Below are positions 6,083 through 7,506 of a stretch of DNA of 7,506 nt, piece after piece. The first letter of the stretch is position 1. Each line of letters begins with the position of its first letter. The notes below the pieces were generated by a model. That model was not told where the DNA came from, did no database searches, and saw only the letters and a list, made by a program, of their open reading frames with translations. Source of the DNA: an uncultured Alcaligenaceae bacterium (GTDB taxonomy: Bacteria; Pseudomonadota; Gammaproteobacteria; Burkholderiales; Burkholderiaceae_B); NCBI GenBank assembly GCA_937897265.1, contig CALCPT010000303.1, positions 1 through 7,506 on the forward strand, in the 5' to 3' direction. The position numbers and the translations under genes are program-made.

Positions 6083-7312
6083 ATGACAGTACAACATGCT
6101 CCTGAGCACCTGATTGATTCTCGCTACGCGTTATGGCGACTCATCAAGGCGCTTGTCATTATGGTGATGGGCAGCAGTTGCATGTTTATTGTTTCGGTCG
6201 TATTGCCCGAGGTGCAGGCAGAGTTTGGTGTGTCGCGCTCAGACGCTTCATTACCGTCAACGCTGTTGTGGATTGGCTTTGGTGCAGGCGGTTTACTGAT
6301 GGGGCGCGTCTCTGACCGTTGGGGTGTCTGGACCTGCCTGTTGATCGGCGCCGCTGGTTTGCTGATCGGCTTTGTCTGGGCTGCGCACACCACTGACATC
6401 CTTGTGTTTGCGATCGTACATGGTTTGTTTTTGGGTTTTTTGGGCGCCTCTGCAACCTTTGCGCCATTGGTGGCTGATACCTCGCTGTGGTGGAACAAGC
6501 GTCGCGGTATTGCGGTCGCGATTTGTGCAAGTGGTAATTATTTGGCCGGTGCGATTTGGCCGCCTTTGACGCAGTGGGGGGTATCGACTATTGGTTGGCG
6601 CGAGACCTACATTTGGGTGGGGTTGGTGTCCGGAGTCAGCATGGCCTTGCTCGCTTTTTTAATGCGTCGTCGCCCTCCGTTGGCGCAGGTGTCTGCCTTG
6701 GCGAATAACCTCGTTGCGGGCGTGGCGAGACCGTTTGGGCTGAATATCAATCATGCACAGTTTTTGATGTGCGTAGCAGGCTTGGCGTGTTGTGTTGCCA
6801 TGTCGATGCCTCAGGTGCATATCGTGGCGTATTGCGCAGATTTGGGCTATGGCCCCGCTCGCGGCGCCGAGATGTTAGCGCTGATGCTTGGTTGCGGCAT
6901 CGTGAGCCGTTTGATCTCGGGTGCGATTTGCGATCGTATCGGGGGCATTCGCACCTTGTTGTTGGGCTCGGCCTTGCAAGGCATCGCGTTGTTTATGTTC
7001 TTGCCTTTTGATGGGTTGGTTTCGCTCTATTTGATCTCTGCTTTATTTGGACTGTTTCAGGGTGGCATCGTCCCGTCGTACGCGATTATCATTCGCGAAT
7101 ATTTTCCGGCCGCCGAGGCTGGTCGACGGGTGGGTTCGGTGATCATGTGCACGATGTTTGGGATGGCCCTCGGTGGTTGGATGTCGGGCAAAATTTTTGA
7201 CCTAACCGGTTCGTACCAAATGGCAATGATCAACGGTATGGCCTGGAATTTGCTGAATCTTGCAATCGCGGGCTTCTTGTTTTGGCGAGTGCGCCAGACA
7301 GTACGCGGCTAA
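6083..7312 (+). CDS. MFS transporter, monocarboxylate/oxalate-formate type
   Basis: A 409-residue major facilitator superfamily carrier with the expected 12 hydrophobic segments in two halves. The MFS signature between helices 2 and 3 is GRVSDRWG (74-81), with its counterpart in the second half, SGAICDRIGGIRT (279-291). The segment WWNKRRGIAVA (136-146) followed by SGNYLAGAIWPPL (150-162) resembles the W-x-x-RRG and SG-x-x-x-G-x-x-x-x-P pattern of monocarboxylate (MCT) and oxalate:formate (OFA) carriers, so a small carboxylate is a likely substrate; this is inference. The helix 11 region GMALGGWMSGKIFDLTGSY is also typical. ATG at 6083 is chosen over ATG at 6005, because AAGAG precedes it and the protein then begins with a normal short cytoplasmic tail. 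It is divergent from the VUT gene, and its TAA overlaps the stop of the converging carbonic anhydrase gene. Confidence 0.93.
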   Translation: MTVQHAPEHLIDSRYALWRLIKALVIMVMGSSCMFIVSVVLPEVQAEFGVSRSDASLPSTLLWIGFGAGGLLMGRVSDRWGVWTCLLIGAAGLLIGFVWAAHTTDILVFAIVHGLFLGFLGASATFAPLVADTSLWWNKRRGIAVAICASGNYLAGAIWPPLTQWGVSTIGWRETYIWVGLVSGVSMALLAFLMRRRPPLAQVSALANNLVAGVARPFGLNINHAQFLMCVAGLACCVAMSMPQVHIVAYCADLGYGPARGAEMLALMLGCGIVSRLISGAICDRIGGIRTLLLGSALQGIALFMFLPFDGLVSLYLISALFGLFQGGIVPSYAIIIREYFPAAEAGRRVGSVIMCTMFGMALGGWMSGKIFDLTGSYQMAMINGMAWNLLNLAIAGFLFWRVRQTVRG

Positions 7313-7506
7313 GACTCGGTGTAGCGCTTCGCAAGTACGGCGCTGTAGCGCTGCTCAAGTTCATCGAAGCTGGCGATACTGATCCCCATGTCGCGCACAA
7401 GGCCATCCTTAAGGTCATACACCCAGCCATGCACGGTGACAGTTTGACCGCGTGACCAAGCGTCTTGCACACTGGTTGTTTGGCAGACATTCACGACTTG
7501 CTCAAT
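7309..7506 (-). CDS. can: Beta-carbonic anhydrase, C-terminal part
   Basis: The last 65 residues of a beta-class carbonic anhydrase, which interconverts CO2 and bicarbonate in the cytoplasm; the gene continues past the right edge. The visible part IEQVVNVCQTTSVQDAW, then RGQTVTVHGWVYDLKDGLVRD, then LEQRY aligns by eye with the C-terminus of E. coli Can ([27 protein letters not shown] and LEQRY). The zinc ligands (two Cys, one His, with the Asp/Arg pair) lie upstream outside the window and cannot be checked. The TAG stop (7311-7309) overlaps the TAA stop of the converging MFS gene. No terminator hairpin separates them. A GTG at 7494 is in frame but internal. Confidence 0.9.
   Translation of the reverse strand: MEQVVNVCQTTSVQDAWSRGQTVTVHGWVYDLKDGLVRDMGISIASFDELEQRYSAVLAKRYTES

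Noticed and set aside
5819..6109. N-terminal extension of the VUT protein by 97 residues, into the MFS gene
   Set aside because: The added sequence is not hydrophobic, does not resemble the family, and overlaps the start of a clear divergent gene.

Overview
The window reads as ordinary bacterial chromosome. The protein families and their sequence flavour point to a betaproteobacterium, probably Burkholderiales: a UPF0114 protein with a [16 protein letters not shown] segment, an LldD-like flavoenzyme with the LQILGQRHKDLKNG loop, and a Can-type beta-carbonic anhydrase. This placement is inference from remembered family resemblance, not from a search. I see no mobile element, phage gene, CRISPR array, tRNA or rRNA.

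Left edge (1-305, plus strand): the C-terminal 100 residues of an AI-2E/PerM-family membrane protein. Its 3' end overlaps, tail to tail and by 63 bp, the end of a FixJ/NarL-type response regulator on the minus strand.

Centre (243-4930, minus strand): five genes in one direction, in transcription order an LldD-like FMN-dependent 2-hydroxyacid dehydrogenase, a UPF0114 (YqhA-like) membrane protein, a DUF4337 membrane protein, a Tat-exported PhoD-type alkaline phosphatase, and the response regulator. The UPF0114 and DUF4337 genes are 12 bp apart and the ribosome binding site of the second overlaps the stop codon of the first, so they form a tight pair. The other gaps (79, 51 and 70 bp) leave room for internal promoters or a weak terminator. 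A good sigma70-type promoter (TTGTTA, 17 bp, TATAAC) precedes the lldD-like gene. The 79-bp gap between lldD and the UPF0114 gene is almost entirely a degenerate 16-bp tandem repeat.

Right part (5084-7506): a VUT/YhhQ-family queuosine-precursor transporter on the minus strand is separated by a 264-bp divergent intergenic region from a plus-strand 12-helix MFS transporter resembling monocarboxylate/oxalate-formate carriers. The MFS gene ends 4 bp inside the 3' end of a minus-strand beta-carbonic anhydrase that runs off the window.

The genes do not form an obvious single pathway. Themes are carboxylate use (LldD-like enzyme, MFS carrier), phosphate scavenging (PhoD), queuine salvage and CO2/bicarbonate exchange. 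I found no convincing undescribed system. The items most worth a second look are the 16-bp repeat array that reaches the UPF0114 start codon, the coupled UPF0114-DUF4337 pair, and the response regulator without a visible kinase.
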